The notes: generated by a model not told the origin, from the sequence alone. A stretch of 64,000 nucleotides of DNA from Prevotella sp. (GCA_031285905.1 JAITVH010000139.1:1-64000); one strand, 5' to 3'; positions 52,915 to 63,343 are shown, counted from the stretch's first letter. Translations and numbers: made by a program.

Positions 52915-55179
52915 ATGAAAAGTAAAACGTTTGACATTGATATAATCTGTAAATTTTACGAATCTTTCCCTAATAGAGTAGATGCTGCTAAAAAGAATCT
53001 TAACCGTCCGCTAACTCTTAGCGAAAAGATATTGTATGCGCATCTTTCCGAAGGTGAAACATTAAAGGACTTTGAACGGGCAACAGATTATGTCAACTTT
53101 TCACCCGACAGGGTAGCCATGCAGGATGCGACTGCCCAGATGGCACTTCTGCAATTGATGAATTCAGGGAGGACAAGCGTAGCTGTTCCTTCTACTGTAC
53201 ATTGCGACCATCTGATACAAGCATATAAATCAGCAAAAGAGGATTTGCATACAGCCGAGATTACAAACAGAGAGGTATATGATTTCTTAAGCGCAGTATC
53301 TAATAAATATGGTATCGGCTTCTGGAAACCCGGAGCAGGAATTATTCATCAGGTAGTACTGGAAAACTACGCTTTCCCCGGAGGAATGATGATCGGCACA
53401 GACTCGCATACCCCCAATGCCGGAGGACTGGGAATGATAGCCATAGGTGTGGGAGGTGCCGATGCTGTGGATGTGATGGCGGGAATGCCATGGGAACTGA
53501 AAATGCCCAAACTGATAGGAGTAAAGCTGACGGGGAAATTATCGGGCTGGGCTTCACCTAAAGATGTAATACTAAAACTAGCCGGAATACTGACTGTAAA
53601 AGGCGGAACAAACTCGATTATAGAATACTTTGGTGATGGAACGGCTTCCCTTTCTGCCACCGGAAAAGCGACTATCTGTAATATGGGAGCGGAAGTGGGT
53701 GCAACTACTTCTATCTTCCCTTACGATGCCGCCATGGCTCGTTATTTGCTCCATACGGAACGAAAAGCCATTTCGAAAGCAGCCAATCAGATCAAAGACG
53801 ATTTACGAGCTGATGAAGATGTAGAAAAAAATCCAGAGAAATATTTTGATAAAGTAATTGAAATTAACCTGTCGGAACTTGAGCCTTATGTAAACGGGCC
53901 TTTCACCCCTGATGCTGCCCACCCACTTTCTCAATTTGCAAAAGCAGTGAAAGAAAACGGTTATCCACAGGCGATGGAAGTAGGCCTTATCGGTTCATGT
54001 ACCAATTCATCTTACGAAGACCTGTCTCGTGCCGTCTCTATAGTAAAAGACGCGAAAGATAAAAACATTAAGGTAAAAGCACAGTTTATAATCAATCCCG
54101 GATCGGAGCTAGTCCGCTATACAGCCGAAAGAGATGGAATACTCCCTATATTTGAAGAAGCGGGAGCCACCGTTATGGCAAACGCATGCGGTCCATGCAT
54201 AGGGCAATGGAAACGGGAAAATGATAATCCAGACCGTCCGAATTCCATCGTTACATCATTCAACCGGAATTTTGCCAAACGGAACGATGGAAACCCAAAT
54301 ACTCACGCATTTGTAACATCTCCCGAAATTGTTGCAGCACTTAGTATAGCCGGAGATCTCTGTTTCAATCCAATGACAGATACGTTGATAAACGAGAAAG
54401 GTGAAAAGGTAAAACTGAAAGAGCCTGAAGGATACGAAATGCCGCCAAATGGTTATGAGATGAAAGAATCCGGTTATCAGGAACCTATGGCAGACGGATC
54501 GCAAATCGAAATAAAAATAGCGCCTGATTCCCAACGCCTGCAAGAATTAAAGCCATTTCCGGCATGGGACGGAAGAGATGTCATAGAACAGCCTCTATTG
54601 ATAAAAGTGAAAGGAAAATGTACTACCGACCATATATCGATGGCAGGGCCTTGGTTACGTTTCAGGGGGCATCTGGATAATATATCCGATAATATGCTAA
54701 TTGGCGCTGTAAATGCTTTCAATGATAAGACAAACAACGTTTTGGACTTCGAAACAGGAGAATATAGCGCTGTGCCTGCACTAGCCCGAAAGTTTAAAGC
54801 TCAGGGATCAGGTTCTGTTGTAGTGGCAGAAGAAAATTACGGAGAAGGATCTTCCCGCGAGCATGCGGCAATGGAACCACGTCACCTGAACGTAAAAGCG
54901 ATTATTGTAAAATCGTTTGCCCGAATACATGAGACAAACCTAAAAAAGCAGGGAATGCTGGCTTTGACTTTTATAGATAAAAGTGACTATGACAAAATTG
55001 AAGAAGAGGATAAGATAAGTATTTTGGGATTAACTGACTTTGAACCGGGTAAGAATCTGACTGTAACCCTCACGCACAAAGACGGATCGAAAGAATCGTT
55101 TGAAGTAGCCCATACTTATAATGAGACACAGATCGAATGGTTTAAGACGGGAAGCGCATTAAATTATATGAAGCGCTAA
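52915..55179 (+). CDS. acnA: Aconitate hydratase
   Basis: A 754-residue aconitase of the mitochondrial-like type, interconverting citrate and isocitrate. Three Fe-S cysteines are in [13 protein letters not shown] (near 360) and [10 protein letters not shown] (near 425). Other blocks: [38 protein letters not shown], the swivel-domain [20 protein letters not shown] and [15 protein letters not shown]. Length is normal. Citrate synthase lies 2.6 kb downstream on the same strand, separated by three unrelated genes. Confidence 0.97.
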   Translation: MKSKTFDIDIICKFYESFPNRVDAAKKNLNRPLTLSEKILYAHLSEGETLKDFERATDYVNFSPDRVAMQDATAQMALLQLMNSGRTSVAVPSTVHCDHLIQAYKSAKEDLHTAEITNREVYDFLSAVSNKYGIGFWKPGAGIIHQVVLENYAFPGGMMIGTDSHTPNAGGLGMIAIGVGGADAVDVMAGMPWELKMPKLIGVKLTGKLSGWASPKDVILKLAGILTVKGGTNSIIEYFGDGTASLSATGKATICNMGAEVGATTSIFPYDAAMARYLLHTERKAISKAANQIKDDLRADEDVEKNPEKYFDKVIEINLSELEPYVNGPFTPDAAHPLSQFAKAVKENGYPQAMEVGLIGSCTNSSYEDLSRAVSIVKDAKDKNIKVKAQFIINPGSELVRYTAERDGILPIFEEAGATVMANACGPCIGQWKRENDNPDRPNSIVTSFNRNFAKRNDGNPNTHAFVTSPEIVAALSIAGDLCFNPMTDTLINEKGEKVKLKEPEGYEMPPNGYEMKESGYQEPMADGSQIEIKIAPDSQRLQELKPFPAWDGRDVIEQPLLIKVKGKCTTDHISMAGPWLRFRGHLDNISDNMLIGAVNAFNDKTNNVLDFETGEYSAVPALARKFKAQGSGSVVVAEENYGEGSSREHAAMEPRHLNVKAIIVKSFARIHETNLKKQGMLALTFIDKSDYDKIEEEDKISILGLTDFEPGKNLTVTLTHKDGSKESFEVAHTYNETQIEWFKTGSALNYMKR

Positions 55180-55291
55180 TAAAGAAATAAAAAGTTATTT
55201 ATCTATAGGTAAGTTCAGTTGAATTGAAAATCGGCGGAGCCAAAATTGAGAATGGAAAGTGGAAAATGCTCTTTGAAGAAATAGATGGAAA

Positions 55292-55320
55292 AGTGTAACC
55301 TTTGTTACCTTTTAGTTAAA
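55292..55320. repeat. Upstream repeat copy 1 (taacctttgttacctttt type)
   Basis: First of three copies of a roughly 28-nt motif, core acctttgttaccttttag then ttaaa. It lies in the 268-bp gap after aconitase, which also holds G/C-rich runs (cccccggaggggg; ccccttggggagg) and no gene. Confidence 0.7.
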
Positions 55321-55406
55321 GGCTCCCTAACCCCCGGAGGGGGAATTGAGAAATAAGGGTATCATTTTTATATTCCTCCCCTTGGGGAGGCAAGGAGGGG
55401 CCGGTT

Positions 55407-55435
55407 ACTGTCACCTTTGTTACCTTTTAGTTAAA
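55407..55435. repeat. Upstream repeat copy 2
   Basis: Copy of the 55292 motif, ending 12 bp before the GNAT ATG. Carries the identical core acctttgttaccttttag. Confidence 0.7.
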
Positions 55436-55447
55436 AAATAATATTAG

Positions 55448-55885
55448 ATGACTACAATACAATCAATAAAAGAAACTGATTTTGAAGAACTTGCCTCTGT
55501 TTTTCTTGAATTTGCCACTTTTCAGAATGTACCTGATAAAATGAAGAATTCGATAGAAAAAATGGTGAAGGAAAAGGAGCATATACATGGATTTGTAGCG
55601 CGGAATGAGAATAATCAAATTGCCGGATATGCAACTTATTTCTTCGCCTATTATACTTGGGTAGGAAAGTCCTTGTATATGGATGATCTGTATGTAAGAG
55701 AAAAATACCGGGGTAAAGGATTAGGAACAGAGTTGATTAATAAAGTTATCGAACTGGCAAAAAAGGAGGAATGCAACAGACTTAGATGGCAGGTCTCGGA
55801 GTGGAACCATCCGGCTATCAGATTTTATAAGAGTCTTGGCGCAAAGATTGATGATATTGAAAGAAACTGTGATTTGGCTTTCTAG
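55448..55885 (+). CDS. GNAT family N-acetyltransferase
   Basis: A 145-residue GNAT. The acetyl-CoA site is DDLYVREKYRGKGLGTELINKVI (RxxGxG), followed by RLRWQVSEWNHPAIRFYKSLGAK; the pattern resembles spermidine/thialysine acetyltransferases. Ends in TAG. A repeat copy lies directly upstream and another just after the stop. Confidence 0.9.
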   Translation: MTTIQSIKETDFEELASVFLEFATFQNVPDKMKNSIEKMVKEKEHIHGFVARNENNQIAGYATYFFAYYTWVGKSLYMDDLYVREKYRGKGLGTELINKVIELAKKEECNRLRWQVSEWNHPAIRFYKSLGAKIDDIERNCDLAF

Positions 55886-55901
55886 ATGGATAGTATATAA
55901 A

Positions 55902-55930
55902 GTGTAACCTTTGTCACCTTTTAGTTAAAA
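55902..55930. repeat. Upstream repeat copy 3
   Basis: Copy of the 55292 motif with T-to-C and one-base-shorter T-run changes. It ends 2 bp before the ATG of the DJ-1 family gene, the same position relative to the start as copy 2 relative to the GNAT. Confidence 0.7.
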
Positions 55931-55932
55931 TA

Positions 55933-56532
55933 ATGTATACAACTATAAATATTGTGTTATTCCCTTATTTTGAGACATTAGATGTCTTTGGTCCTGTGGA
56001 AGTTTTTGGAAAAGCAGATGGTTTCTTCCTCGAGTACTTCTCTTTGGCAGGAGGAATTATCAGTAATAATGATAATATAAAGATAGAGACAAAGCCTTTG
56101 AATACACTGAATATCAAGGCATCGGATATACTATTTGTACCAGGAGGTATGGGCACAAGAAAAGAAATAGACAATCAAGTGTTTATTTCAAAACTTAAAG
56201 AATTAGCTGAAAGTTGTAGGTATGTTCTGACAGTATGTACCGGAAGCGCGCTGTTAGCCAAAACCGGGCTTTTGGATCATAAGAATGCGACATCGAACAA
56301 ACGCGCTTTTGAGTGGGTAAAAGAGAGCCGTAAAGAGGTAGAATGGATAAGAGAAGCTAGATGGGTTAATGATGGTAAATTTTATACCTCATCCGGAGTC
56401 AGTGCCGGAATTGACATGGCTTTAGGATTCATCAGCGATATGAAAGGCATCGACGAGGCCAGGAGGATCGCTTACCGGATAGAATACGAATGGCAGGAAG
56501 ATAATACTAAAGATAAATTCTGTAATCAGTAG
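55933..56532 (+). CDS. DJ-1/PfpI family protein (AraC-N/isonitrile hydratase type)
   Basis: A 199-residue protein with the class I glutamine-amidotransferase-like fold. It starts NIVLFPYFETLDVFGPVEVF, typical of the group related to isonitrile hydratase and GlxA N-terminal domains, and has ILFVPGGMGTRKEID and the nucleophile elbow VLTVCTGSALLAKTG. No DNA-binding domain. Ends in TAG. Convergent with the next gene. Confidence 0.9.
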   Translation: MYTTINIVLFPYFETLDVFGPVEVFGKADGFFLEYFSLAGGIISNNDNIKIETKPLNTLNIKASDILFVPGGMGTRKEIDNQVFISKLKELAESCRYVLTVCTGSALLAKTGLLDHKNATSNKRAFEWVKESRKEVEWIREARWVNDGKFYTSSGVSAGIDMALGFISDMKGIDEARRIAYRIEYEWQEDNTKDKFCNQ

Positions 56533-56542
56533 GGTAAACAGA

Positions 56543-57523
56543 CTATTTGTATCTTATATTCAAAGAATCGATTCTGACTGTGGCATCATATGTCCCGGGC
56601 ACTTCCCAACCGATATTGGATGTGGTGATATATAAATCATCCCATGTGGTATTTTTCAGGTAATTACGCTCCTGTGCTAATTTAAACGCCGATCTGATCA
56701 TTGGAAGAATATCAACATCCACCAGCATATCTTTACCTATTTCGGTTTTGCCATCAACTAATATCTCGCGCATATCAGGAACATAGATGAAAGCCCCTGT
56801 ATTATGCTCTTTTCCTCCATCCTCTGCAGCATAGGCAGGAGGAATCTCATAACGCACATCGAAGAAACTGAGTCCGAACCAGATGTACTGCCCATAATCT
56901 TCTGATCCCTGAGTACGATTCTGCACAGTTACATACCATTGAAACTGAGCCGTATGTAAACCCTTATCTGTAGTACCATCCGGCATTCTGTCTTTGAAGT
57001 CTGTGATATTATAAGCTATGTTCATCCTTACCTCCTTCTTATCTGATATCTTTAATATTTCCTTATCTCCAAGTACATATTCTATTAGCAGATGAGGCCA
57101 CGACTCTCCATTCTTTCGCGGGTTAGATGTTATCCCGTTTTTCCCGTATTCGGTAGATGTATTTATCCCCAGTTTAAGAGAACCGGTATTCGAATCTACA
57201 GACACAACATTTCCATTGGCAGTGCGGTATGTATGAACTCCGTCTTCATCCGAATATTGAGCATTCAGCAGATCATTATTGTAATTATTCCATTGAGCGA
57301 TACGCCATGTAGGAGAACCTCCGGCTTTGCCCTGATAGTCGAAAACACCCTGAATCTCCCCGTTGCCCTCTTTTACTGAGAGAATGTTAAATCCATTTTG
57401 AAAATGAGGATCTGAAAATAAAGATGTACATGTATGCTCTACGGCTTTATCATTGCCTCTATTTACCGAACTACCACACGATGATATAAAGATTATCAAT
57501 AACAAATAGGCGTGCTTCTTCAT
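56543..57523 (-). CDS. Hypothetical lipoprotein
   Basis: A 326-residue lipoprotein (signal peptide then IFISSCGSS, Cys near 16). The body looks beta-rich and lectin/jellyroll-like: FDYQGKAGGSPTWRIAQWN, WPHLLIEYVLGD, QFQWYVTVQNRTQGSEDYGQYIWFGLSFFD. No active-site motif recognised. A polysaccharide-related or binding role is possible but unproven. Confidence 0.7.
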   Translation of the reverse strand: MKKHAYLLLIIFISSCGSSVNRGNDKAVEHTCTSLFSDPHFQNGFNILSVKEGNGEIQGVFDYQGKAGGSPTWRIAQWNNYNNDLLNAQYSDEDGVHTYRTANGNVVSVDSNTGSLKLGINTSTEYGKNGITSNPRKNGESWPHLLIEYVLGDKEILKISDKKEVRMNIAYNITDFKDRMPDGTTDKGLHTAQFQWYVTVQNRTQGSEDYGQYIWFGLSFFDVRYEIPPAYAAEDGGKEHNTGAFIYVPDMREILVDGKTEIGKDMLVDVDILPMIRSAFKLAQERNYLKNTTWDDLYITTSNIGWEVPGTYDATVRIDSLNIRYK

Positions 57524-57767
57524 AATTATTCAAAAGGTTTCTATTTAATAGCTTAAAGTTAATGAATAATATGAATACCAATTTATCTATAAGGGAAAAG
57601 CAAGTATTTTTGACAAATCAGATATATGAATAACATTTTTTTGTACTTTTGGTTAACTGTATTTATTAAACAGTGGGACAAAAATCATATCTATTACTTA
57701 GCTTATCAAATAAGTTTATAACAAGTAAATGTCCGGAATGTAAAAGTCTTCATTTAACAGGTTAATT
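57524..57767. promoter_or_regulatory. Divergent intergenic region with gltA -7 box
   Basis: 244 bp between the lipoprotein and citrate synthase starts. TACTTTTG at 57644-57651 fits TAnnTTTG on the plus strand, 117 bp before the gltA ATG; no standard -33 is visible. No gene seen. Confidence 0.4.
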
Positions 57768-59126
57768 ATGGAAAGATTAAAAGATAGAGAAATAGTAAAC
57801 AAAATATCTGCTACAGTAAACGACACATGCAATATCGATAGCGAATTATTCCAAAAGCTGAATGTAAAGCGCGGTTTGCGGAATGAAGACCATACCGGGG
57901 TTATTGTAGGGCTTACCAAAGTGGGTGATGTCGTGGGATATGACAAAGACGAAGACGGAAACACATTCCCTATACCCGGCAGGCTAATGTACCGGGGTAT
58001 CAGCCTCGAAAGCATTGTCAGGGGAGCACAGAAGGAAAATAGGCTCGGCTTTGAAGAAGTAGTATACCTGATCCTTTCCGGCAATCTTCCGAATAAAGGT
58101 GAGCTTAGAGAATTTTCAGAGCTCTTGAGTTGTATGATGGACTTGAAGCCTAAAATTGTGATGCATATACTTGATCTTGTAGGGCATGATATTATGAACT
58201 ATCTGGCGCGTTGTGTGCTTGAACTATATACTTTTGATGAAAAACCGGATGACACGACTCCAGAAAACCTCATTCTGCAATCGTTAAACCTGATTGCTAC
58301 ATTTCCTACTATTGTCGCTTATGCTCATAATGCTTTGAGGCATAGCAGAGGACAATCATTACATATCAGGCATCCACAACCAAATCTTTCCTTAGCTGAG
58401 AACTTTCTGTACCTGATGAAAGGACATCACTATACCCCTCTTGATGTGAAGATACTAGACCTCGCGCTGATGGTACATGCTGACCACGGAGGCGGGAACA
58501 ACTCAACATTCACTGTCAGGGTAACCAGTTCGGCCGGAACAGATACTTATTCAGCTATAGCAGCAGGTATTGGTTCACTAAAAGGCTCGTTACACGGAGG
58601 TGCAAACCTTAAAGTAGTGGACATGCTGAAGAATATAAAGAAGAATGTAAAAGACTGGGCTAGTGTAGATGAAATAGATGCTTATGTAAAGAAAATATTG
58701 AACAAGGAAGCATATGATAAGACAGGACTGATTTATGGTATCGGGCATGCAATCTATACTATATCTGATCCCCGGACTATGCTGTTGAAAGAAATGGCAC
58801 GCGACCTGGCTATAGAAAAAGGGAGAGAGGCCGAGTTCAATTTCATGAATCTATTGGAAGAACGGGCGATATATAATTTCATGGAATTCAAGGGGAAAAA
58901 CAAAAAGAAGCAGGTATGTGCCAATGTGGATTTCTATTCGGGCTTTATATATGATATGATAGGTTTGCCACAAGAGATATTTACCCCATTATTTGCGATG
59001 GCACGTATCGTAGGCTGGACTGCACACCGGATTGAGGAACTCAATTTCAGACAGAAACGTATCATACGCCCTGCTTATAAGAATGCTTCCGAGATCAGGG
59101 AATATAAGCCTATAGATAAGAGATAA
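57768..59126 (+). CDS. gltA: Citrate synthase
   Basis: A 452-residue citrate/2-methylcitrate synthase family protein condensing oxaloacetate and acetyl-CoA. Blocks: GRLMYRGISLESIV, VVYLILSGNLPNKGEL, LMVHADHGGGNNSTFTVRV, GSLKGSLHGGANLKV (active-site His) and YGIGHAIYTISDPR. It is longer at the N terminus than typical hexameric GltA, as in the anaerobe-type enzymes. Divergent from the lipoprotein gene. Confidence 0.94.
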   Translation: MERLKDREIVNKISATVNDTCNIDSELFQKLNVKRGLRNEDHTGVIVGLTKVGDVVGYDKDEDGNTFPIPGRLMYRGISLESIVRGAQKENRLGFEEVVYLILSGNLPNKGELREFSELLSCMMDLKPKIVMHILDLVGHDIMNYLARCVLELYTFDEKPDDTTPENLILQSLNLIATFPTIVAYAHNALRHSRGQSLHIRHPQPNLSLAENFLYLMKGHHYTPLDVKILDLALMVHADHGGGNNSTFTVRVTSSAGTDTYSAIAAGIGSLKGSLHGGANLKVVDMLKNIKKNVKDWASVDEIDAYVKKILNKEAYDKTGLIYGIGHAIYTISDPRTMLLKEMARDLAIEKGREAEFNFMNLLEERAIYNFMEFKGKNKKKQVCANVDFYSGFIYDMIGLPQEIFTPLFAMARIVGWTAHRIEELNFRQKRIIRPAYKNASEIREYKPIDKR

Positions 59127-59249
59127 AACCACCATTTTAATTCATTTATAATCAGTCGCATATAATAAATTTCAAAAAAAGTCAATATTTATTGTAACCA
59201 TATTATCTATTTTACTGTCATATATTTAAAACCTATTAAATATAAAGAT

Positions 59250-59972
59250 ATGAAAACTACTATTTCTATGATTTTGTGCATCTGTTTAGTTGCTTCACTA
59301 CAATCTTGCGTATTCAATTCTTTTAATGCCGTAAAAGGCAATAAGAATATTCTGATAGAGGAAGTTGCCATCAGTGAATATAATAAGATTGATTTCGGGG
59401 GTAGTGCACAAATAACTTATGAACAAAAAGCAGATGCCGAACCTTATCTTAAAATAGAAATAGATGAGAATCTTTTTCCTCTGCTTCAAATAAATACAGA
59501 TAATAATACATTATCAATCAGCAGTAAAGAAAATTTACATCCAAGTAGATATGTTATTTACACCAATTCTAAAGAGTTGGCAGAGATTTATGGACGAGGC
59601 TCTACCAATATATATCTAAAAGGAACTCTTCAAACTGAAAATCTTAAGATAAACCTGTCAGGAAGCGGAAAGATTCAGGCAGATAATATAACATGCAATA
59701 ACCTTAATACGTCAACATCAGGTTCAGGCAACATTAAGGTTGCCGGAAAAGCCAACGAAATAAGCAGTTCTGTATCAGGAAGCGGGAAAATAGATGCTTT
59801 GGAAATGGAGTCAAACATTGTAAGATGCAGTGTATCGGGCAGTGGAAATTTCGATGTAAATGCTATGCAAGAACTGGATGTAAAGATCTCGGGAAGCGGT
59901 ACTATCAAATATAAAGGTGAACCAACCATAAAGAAGTCGATAGCGGGATCAGGAAAGATATTGAAATATTGA
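59250..59972 (+). CDS. GIN (DUF2807) domain lipoprotein
   Basis: A 240-residue protein with a lipoprotein-type leader (ASLQSCVFN, Cys near 19) and a right-handed beta-helical GIN/DUF2807 domain with repeats of the S-G-S-G type: INLSGSGKI, TSGSGNIKV, SVSGSGKIDA, CSVSGSGNFDV, KISGSGTI and SIAGSGKI. These surface adhesin-like domains are common in Bacteroidota. Function unknown. Confidence 0.85.
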   Translation: MKTTISMILCICLVASLQSCVFNSFNAVKGNKNILIEEVAISEYNKIDFGGSAQITYEQKADAEPYLKIEIDENLFPLLQINTDNNTLSISSKENLHPSRYVIYTNSKELAEIYGRGSTNIYLKGTLQTENLKINLSGSGKIQADNITCNNLNTSTSGSGNIKVAGKANEISSSVSGSGKIDALEMESNIVRCSVSGSGNFDVNAMQELDVKISGSGTIKYKGEPTIKKSIAGSGKILKY

Positions 59973-59989
59973 TTGATCATTGATATAAC

Positions 59990-60021
59990 ACATGGGGCTG
60001 GCAAATTTGTCAGCCCCATGT
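59990..60021 (+). terminator. Terminator-like hairpin after GIN gene
   Basis: Perfect 11-bp stem ACATGGGGCTG / CAGCCCCATGT with a 10-nt loop, 18 bp after the stop. Without a following T-run on the plus strand it is a weak intrinsic terminator. Confidence 0.5.
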
Positions 60022-60051
60022 AGAGTACTAAGATTAGTTAAGCATTTATTT

Positions 60052-60315
60052 TCACATCCCAATCTGAGCTTTAATAAAATCTTTGGCATCGTCTTCAGTC
60101 AGGAAATACCAAAGACCTCTAAACTCGAAAGGAAAATCACCGAAAGGTAATTGAAATCTTTTTTTCTCACATTCTATCGAAAAATTCTCATAAGTAGTAG
60201 TGGCAAAATTATACATTTCGTCCTTACTGCTGATTTTAAATACCTTTATCGACAACTTACTGGGGTCTACTCTATAGACTAAATCCCCTCCTCTTAAAGC
60301 ATTCTTTATTCTCAT
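60052..60315 (-). CDS. Hypothetical small protein
   Basis: An 87-residue soluble basic protein (MRIKNALRGGDLVYRVDPSK at start; FPFEFRGLWYFLTEDDAKDF near the end). No family recognised. Convergent with the GIN gene. Confidence 0.6.
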   Translation of the reverse strand: MRIKNALRGGDLVYRVDPSKLSIKVFKISSKDEMYNFATTTYENFSIECEKKRFQLPFGDFPFEFRGLWYFLTEDDAKDFIKAQIGM

Positions 60316-60631
60316 GGCTCTGTTACTTTAAAAGATGAAACACTAGTGGCTATATAGTTAAAGGACTAAATCCCTCAAATTGTTCCCTGCTCATTACAAA
60401 TTTAACATAAAAAACCATATATCCATCCTTTTTTAAGTTTTTTCTTCATATTTTATCCTATTCTTAAACATCTATTACTTAATAAACTAGCATAATAAAA
60501 AAGAGAGATTGCACAAACAGCGATACTTTGTGCATAAAAATAGTTTTTTAAGGCTTATAATTTCTTTGTCTTATATTTTAATACTACCTTTGCGCCGAAC
60601 AAAATAATAACTTTTTATTCATATAAAAATC
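60316..60631 (+). promoter_or_regulatory. Intergenic region with mce promoter box
   Basis: No gene. A short dyad GCACAAA/TTTGTGC lies near 60512-60534. TACCTTTG at 60585-60592 fits TAnnTTTG, with TTTG 16 nt upstream (shorter than the usual 19), 39 bp before the mce ATG. Confidence 0.45.
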
Positions 60632-61042
60632 ATGAATATTTCACACATTGAACATCTAGGTATCGCTGTAAAAAGCATAGAAGAACAACTACCTTATTAT
60701 GAAGGAGTTTTAGGTCTGAAATGTTACAATATCGAAGTTGTAGAAGACCAGAAAGTAAAGACTGCATTCTTTAAAGTAGGGCAAACAAAAATTGAGCTTC
60801 TTGAGCCTACCAGCCCGGAGAGTACAATTGCTAAATTCATCGAGAAAAAAGGAGAAGGAATCCATCATATTGCATTCAGTGTGGATGGAGTGGCTAACGC
60901 TCTGGCTGAAATGGAAGCGAAAGGCGTTCAATTAATAGACAAAGCACCACGCGGCGGAGCAGAAGGATTGAATATTGCATTCCTGCATCCGAAATCAACG
61001 GGAAGCGTCCTCACCGAATTGTGTGAAAATCCCAATAAATAA
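60632..61042 (+). CDS. mce: Methylmalonyl-CoA epimerase
   Basis: A 136-residue vicinal-oxygen-chelate protein. It starts HIEHLGIAVKSIEEQLPYYE and has the metal ligands in the pattern IEHLGIAV, IELLEP and GIHHIAFSVDGV. It epimerises (R)- and (S)-methylmalonyl-CoA in the succinate-propionate pathway. Next genes encode the decarboxylase. A hairpin lies in the 85-bp gap before mmdA. Confidence 0.94.
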   Translation: MNISHIEHLGIAVKSIEEQLPYYEGVLGLKCYNIEVVEDQKVKTAFFKVGQTKIELLEPTSPESTIAKFIEKKGEGIHHIAFSVDGVANALAEMEAKGVQLIDKAPRGGAEGLNIAFLHPKSTGSVLTELCENPNK

Positions 61043-61046
61043 TCAG

Positions 61047-61085
61047 AATGACTTTACAGCATTTATAAAATGTAGTAAAGTCATT
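61047..61085 (+). terminator. Hairpin between mce and mmdA
   Basis: AATGACTTTAC / GTAAAGTCATT (11-bp perfect stem, 17-nt loop) followed by TTTTAC. It could be a partial terminator reducing read-through into mmdA or an mRNA-processing site. Confidence 0.6.
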
Positions 61086-61127
61086 TTTACATATAGCTAA
61101 ACTAATTAGAATCTAAAATATTAAAAC

Positions 61128-62678
61128 ATGAGCCAACTTGAAAAGGTTAAAGAGTTGATGGAGCTTCGTGCTAAAGCCCGTCTTGGTGGAGGCGAGAAAA
61201 GAATAGAAGCTCAACATGCAAAAGGCAAATACACAGCACGCGAACGTATAGCACTCTTACTTGACGAAGGTAGTTTCGAGGAATTCGATATGTTCGTTGA
61301 ACACCGTAGTACAAACTTTGGAATGGATAAACAAAAATTCCTAGGTGACGGTGTGGTAACCGGTTGCGGAACAATCGAAGGCCGCCTGGTTTATATCTTT
61401 GCACAAGACTTTACTGTAATCGGAGGTTCATTGTCAGAAACAATGGCATTGAAGATCTGTAAAGTGATGGACATGGCAATGAAAGTAGGTGCACCGGTAA
61501 TCGGTATTAACGACTCGGGTGGCGCACGTATTCAGGAAGGAGTAAACGCACTTGCAGGTTATGCCGAAATATTCCAACGTAATATTCTTGCATCGGGTGT
61601 TATTCCTCAGATATCCGGTATCTTCGGGCCTTGTGCCGGTGGTGCTGTATATTCTCCGGCTTTGACTGACTTTACCCTGATGACAGAAGGTACATCATAC
61701 ATGTTCCTGACTGGTCCTAAAGTGGTGAAAACAGTGACAGGTGAAGATGTAACACAGGAAGAACTTGGTGGAGCAAGTGTACACACAACCAAATCGGGTG
61801 TGGCGCATTTCTCTGTTTCAAATGAAGACGATGGTATCTCATTGATCCGTCAATTATATAGCTTCCTTCCACAAAACAATATGGAAGAAGCTCCACGTAA
61901 AGAATGTACTGACCCAATTGCCAGAATGGACGATTTACTTAACGAAATCATTCCTGACAATCCGAATAAGCCATACGACATGTTTGAAGTAATCGGAGCT
62001 GTTGTCGATAATGGCGAATTTCTTCAAGTACATGCTAACTATGCTAAGAACATCATTATCGGTTTTGCCCGTATGAACGGACAATCTGTTGGCGTTGTTG
62101 CCAATCAGCCTAAATACCTTGCCGGAGTATTGGATATCAATGCTTCACGTAAGGCTGCACGCTTCGTTCGTTTCTGCGATGCATTTAATATCCCTTTGGT
62201 TACATTGGTAGACGTACCGGGATTCCTTCCGGGTACAGGTCAGGAATATGGCGCTGTAATCACTCACGGAGCAAAACTTCTTTATGCTTATGGAGAAGCT
62301 ACTGTGCCTAAAGTTACTGTTACGCTGCGTAAATCTTATGGAGGTTCTCACATTGTAATGAGCTGTAAACAACTTCGCGGAGACATCAACTACGCATGGC
62401 CAACTGCCGAAATCGCAGTAATGGGTGCAGATGGTGCTGCTGAAGTGCTTTATGCTAAAGATATTAAAGAATCGGCTAACCCGGCTGAAGAACTTGCTGC
62501 TAAGAAAGAAGAATACAACAAATTGTTCTGTAATCCTTTCAATGCTGCACGCTATGGATATATCGATGATGTTATCGAGCCACGTAATACACGTTTCCGT
62601 GTGATCCGTGCTTTGGAACAATTGAGAACCAAGAAGCAAGTTAATCCTGCTAAAAAGCATGACAACCTGCCTCTGTAA
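61128..62678 (+). CDS. mmdA: Methylmalonyl-CoA decarboxylase alpha / acyl-CoA carboxylase beta-type subunit
   Basis: A 516-residue carboxyltransferase. Blocks: [115 protein letters not shown] and [12 protein letters not shown]. It transfers CO2 between methylmalonyl-CoA and biotin. With the biotin protein and a small subunit downstream, it fits the Na+-pumping methylmalonyl-CoA decarboxylase, although the membrane beta subunit is not in the window. Confidence 0.95.
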   Translation: MSQLEKVKELMELRAKARLGGGEKRIEAQHAKGKYTARERIALLLDEGSFEEFDMFVEHRSTNFGMDKQKFLGDGVVTGCGTIEGRLVYIFAQDFTVIGGSLSETMALKICKVMDMAMKVGAPVIGINDSGGARIQEGVNALAGYAEIFQRNILASGVIPQISGIFGPCAGGAVYSPALTDFTLMTEGTSYMFLTGPKVVKTVTGEDVTQEELGGASVHTTKSGVAHFSVSNEDDGISLIRQLYSFLPQNNMEEAPRKECTDPIARMDDLLNEIIPDNPNKPYDMFEVIGAVVDNGEFLQVHANYAKNIIIGFARMNGQSVGVVANQPKYLAGVLDINASRKAARFVRFCDAFNIPLVTLVDVPGFLPGTGQEYGAVITHGAKLLYAYGEATVPKVTVTLRKSYGGSHIVMSCKQLRGDINYAWPTAEIAVMGADGAAEVLYAKDIKESANPAEELAAKKEEYNKLFCNPFNAARYGYIDDVIEPRNTRFRVIRALEQLRTKKQVNPAKKHDNLPL

Positions 62679-62699
62679 TCCTTCAAAATTAATATAACA

Positions 62700-62876
62700 A
62701 TGAGCGATCAGAATATATCAAAAGAAGTATTGGCAGCAATAGCAATGGCTATATATGAAGAACAGCATCAACATGATATAGAAAGCAATGTGCTGACTAT
62801 AAAACATGTATCAAAAGATTATTTGCCTTGGGCCGACAAAAGGGAGGCTATGCTTCAAATGCCAGTAAGAAAATAA
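62700..62876 (+). CDS. Small subunit between mmdA and mmdC (OadG-position protein)
   Basis: A 58-residue protein (MSDQNISKEVLAAIAMAIYE at the start; WADKREAMLQMPVRK at the end), 21 bp after mmdA and 14 bp before mmdC. Its position matches the small gamma/delta subunits of decarboxylase operons. It has a short hydrophobic stretch (VLAAIAMAIY) but no clear membrane helix. Similar short proteins occur at this place in Bacteroidales; exact role not established here. Confidence 0.7.
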   Translation: MSDQNISKEVLAAIAMAIYEEQHQHDIESNVLTIKHVSKDYLPWADKREAMLQMPVRK

Positions 62877-62890
62877 AATTCAAAATCATC

Positions 62891-63343
62891 ATGAAACAAT
62901 TCATATACAGAATCAACGGTCAGGAATATATAGTGGCCGTGAATAAAATGGAGGGCGACCTTGCTGAAGTAGCTGTAAACGGAACTAACTATAAAGTAGA
63001 ATTAGTTAACGGGGACGAGGAAGTAAGCCTTGTTAGCCGTCCGGCCGCTAAAGCTGCGCCAGCATCTGCTGCTACGGCTCCTAAAGCTACGGCTGCTGCT
63101 CCGAGCGCAAACAAACCTGCCGGAGGTGGAGCAGGTACTGTAAAAGCGCCTCTACCGGGTATCGTTATCGGGATCCAGGTAAATGTGGGTGACCAAGTGA
63201 AAAAAGGACAAACAGTCGCTATGCTGGAAGCCATGAAAATGGAAAATGCCTTACAGGCTCCGGTAGATGGTAAAGTGACTGAAATATATGTGAATCCGGG
63301 AGATTCGGTACTTGAAGGAGTAGCTCTTTTATCTATCGGATAA
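62891..63343 (+). CDS. mmdC: Biotin carboxyl-carrier protein of methylmalonyl-CoA decarboxylase
   Basis: A 150-residue protein starting MKQFIYRINGQEYIV. An Ala/Pro-rich flexible linker (about 60-82) leads to a biotinyl domain with the biotinylated Lys in EAMKMENAL and the folds TVKAPLPGIVIGIQVNVGDQ and VDGKVTEIYVNPGDSV. An upstream in-frame ATG (62828) lies inside the preceding small gene and adds non-family residues, so I start at 62891. Confidence 0.93.
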   Translation: MKQFIYRINGQEYIVAVNKMEGDLAEVAVNGTNYKVELVNGDEEVSLVSRPAAKAAPASAATAPKATAAAPSANKPAGGGAGTVKAPLPGIVIGIQVNVGDQVKKGQTVAMLEAMKMENALQAPVDGKVTEIYVNPGDSVLEGVALLSIG

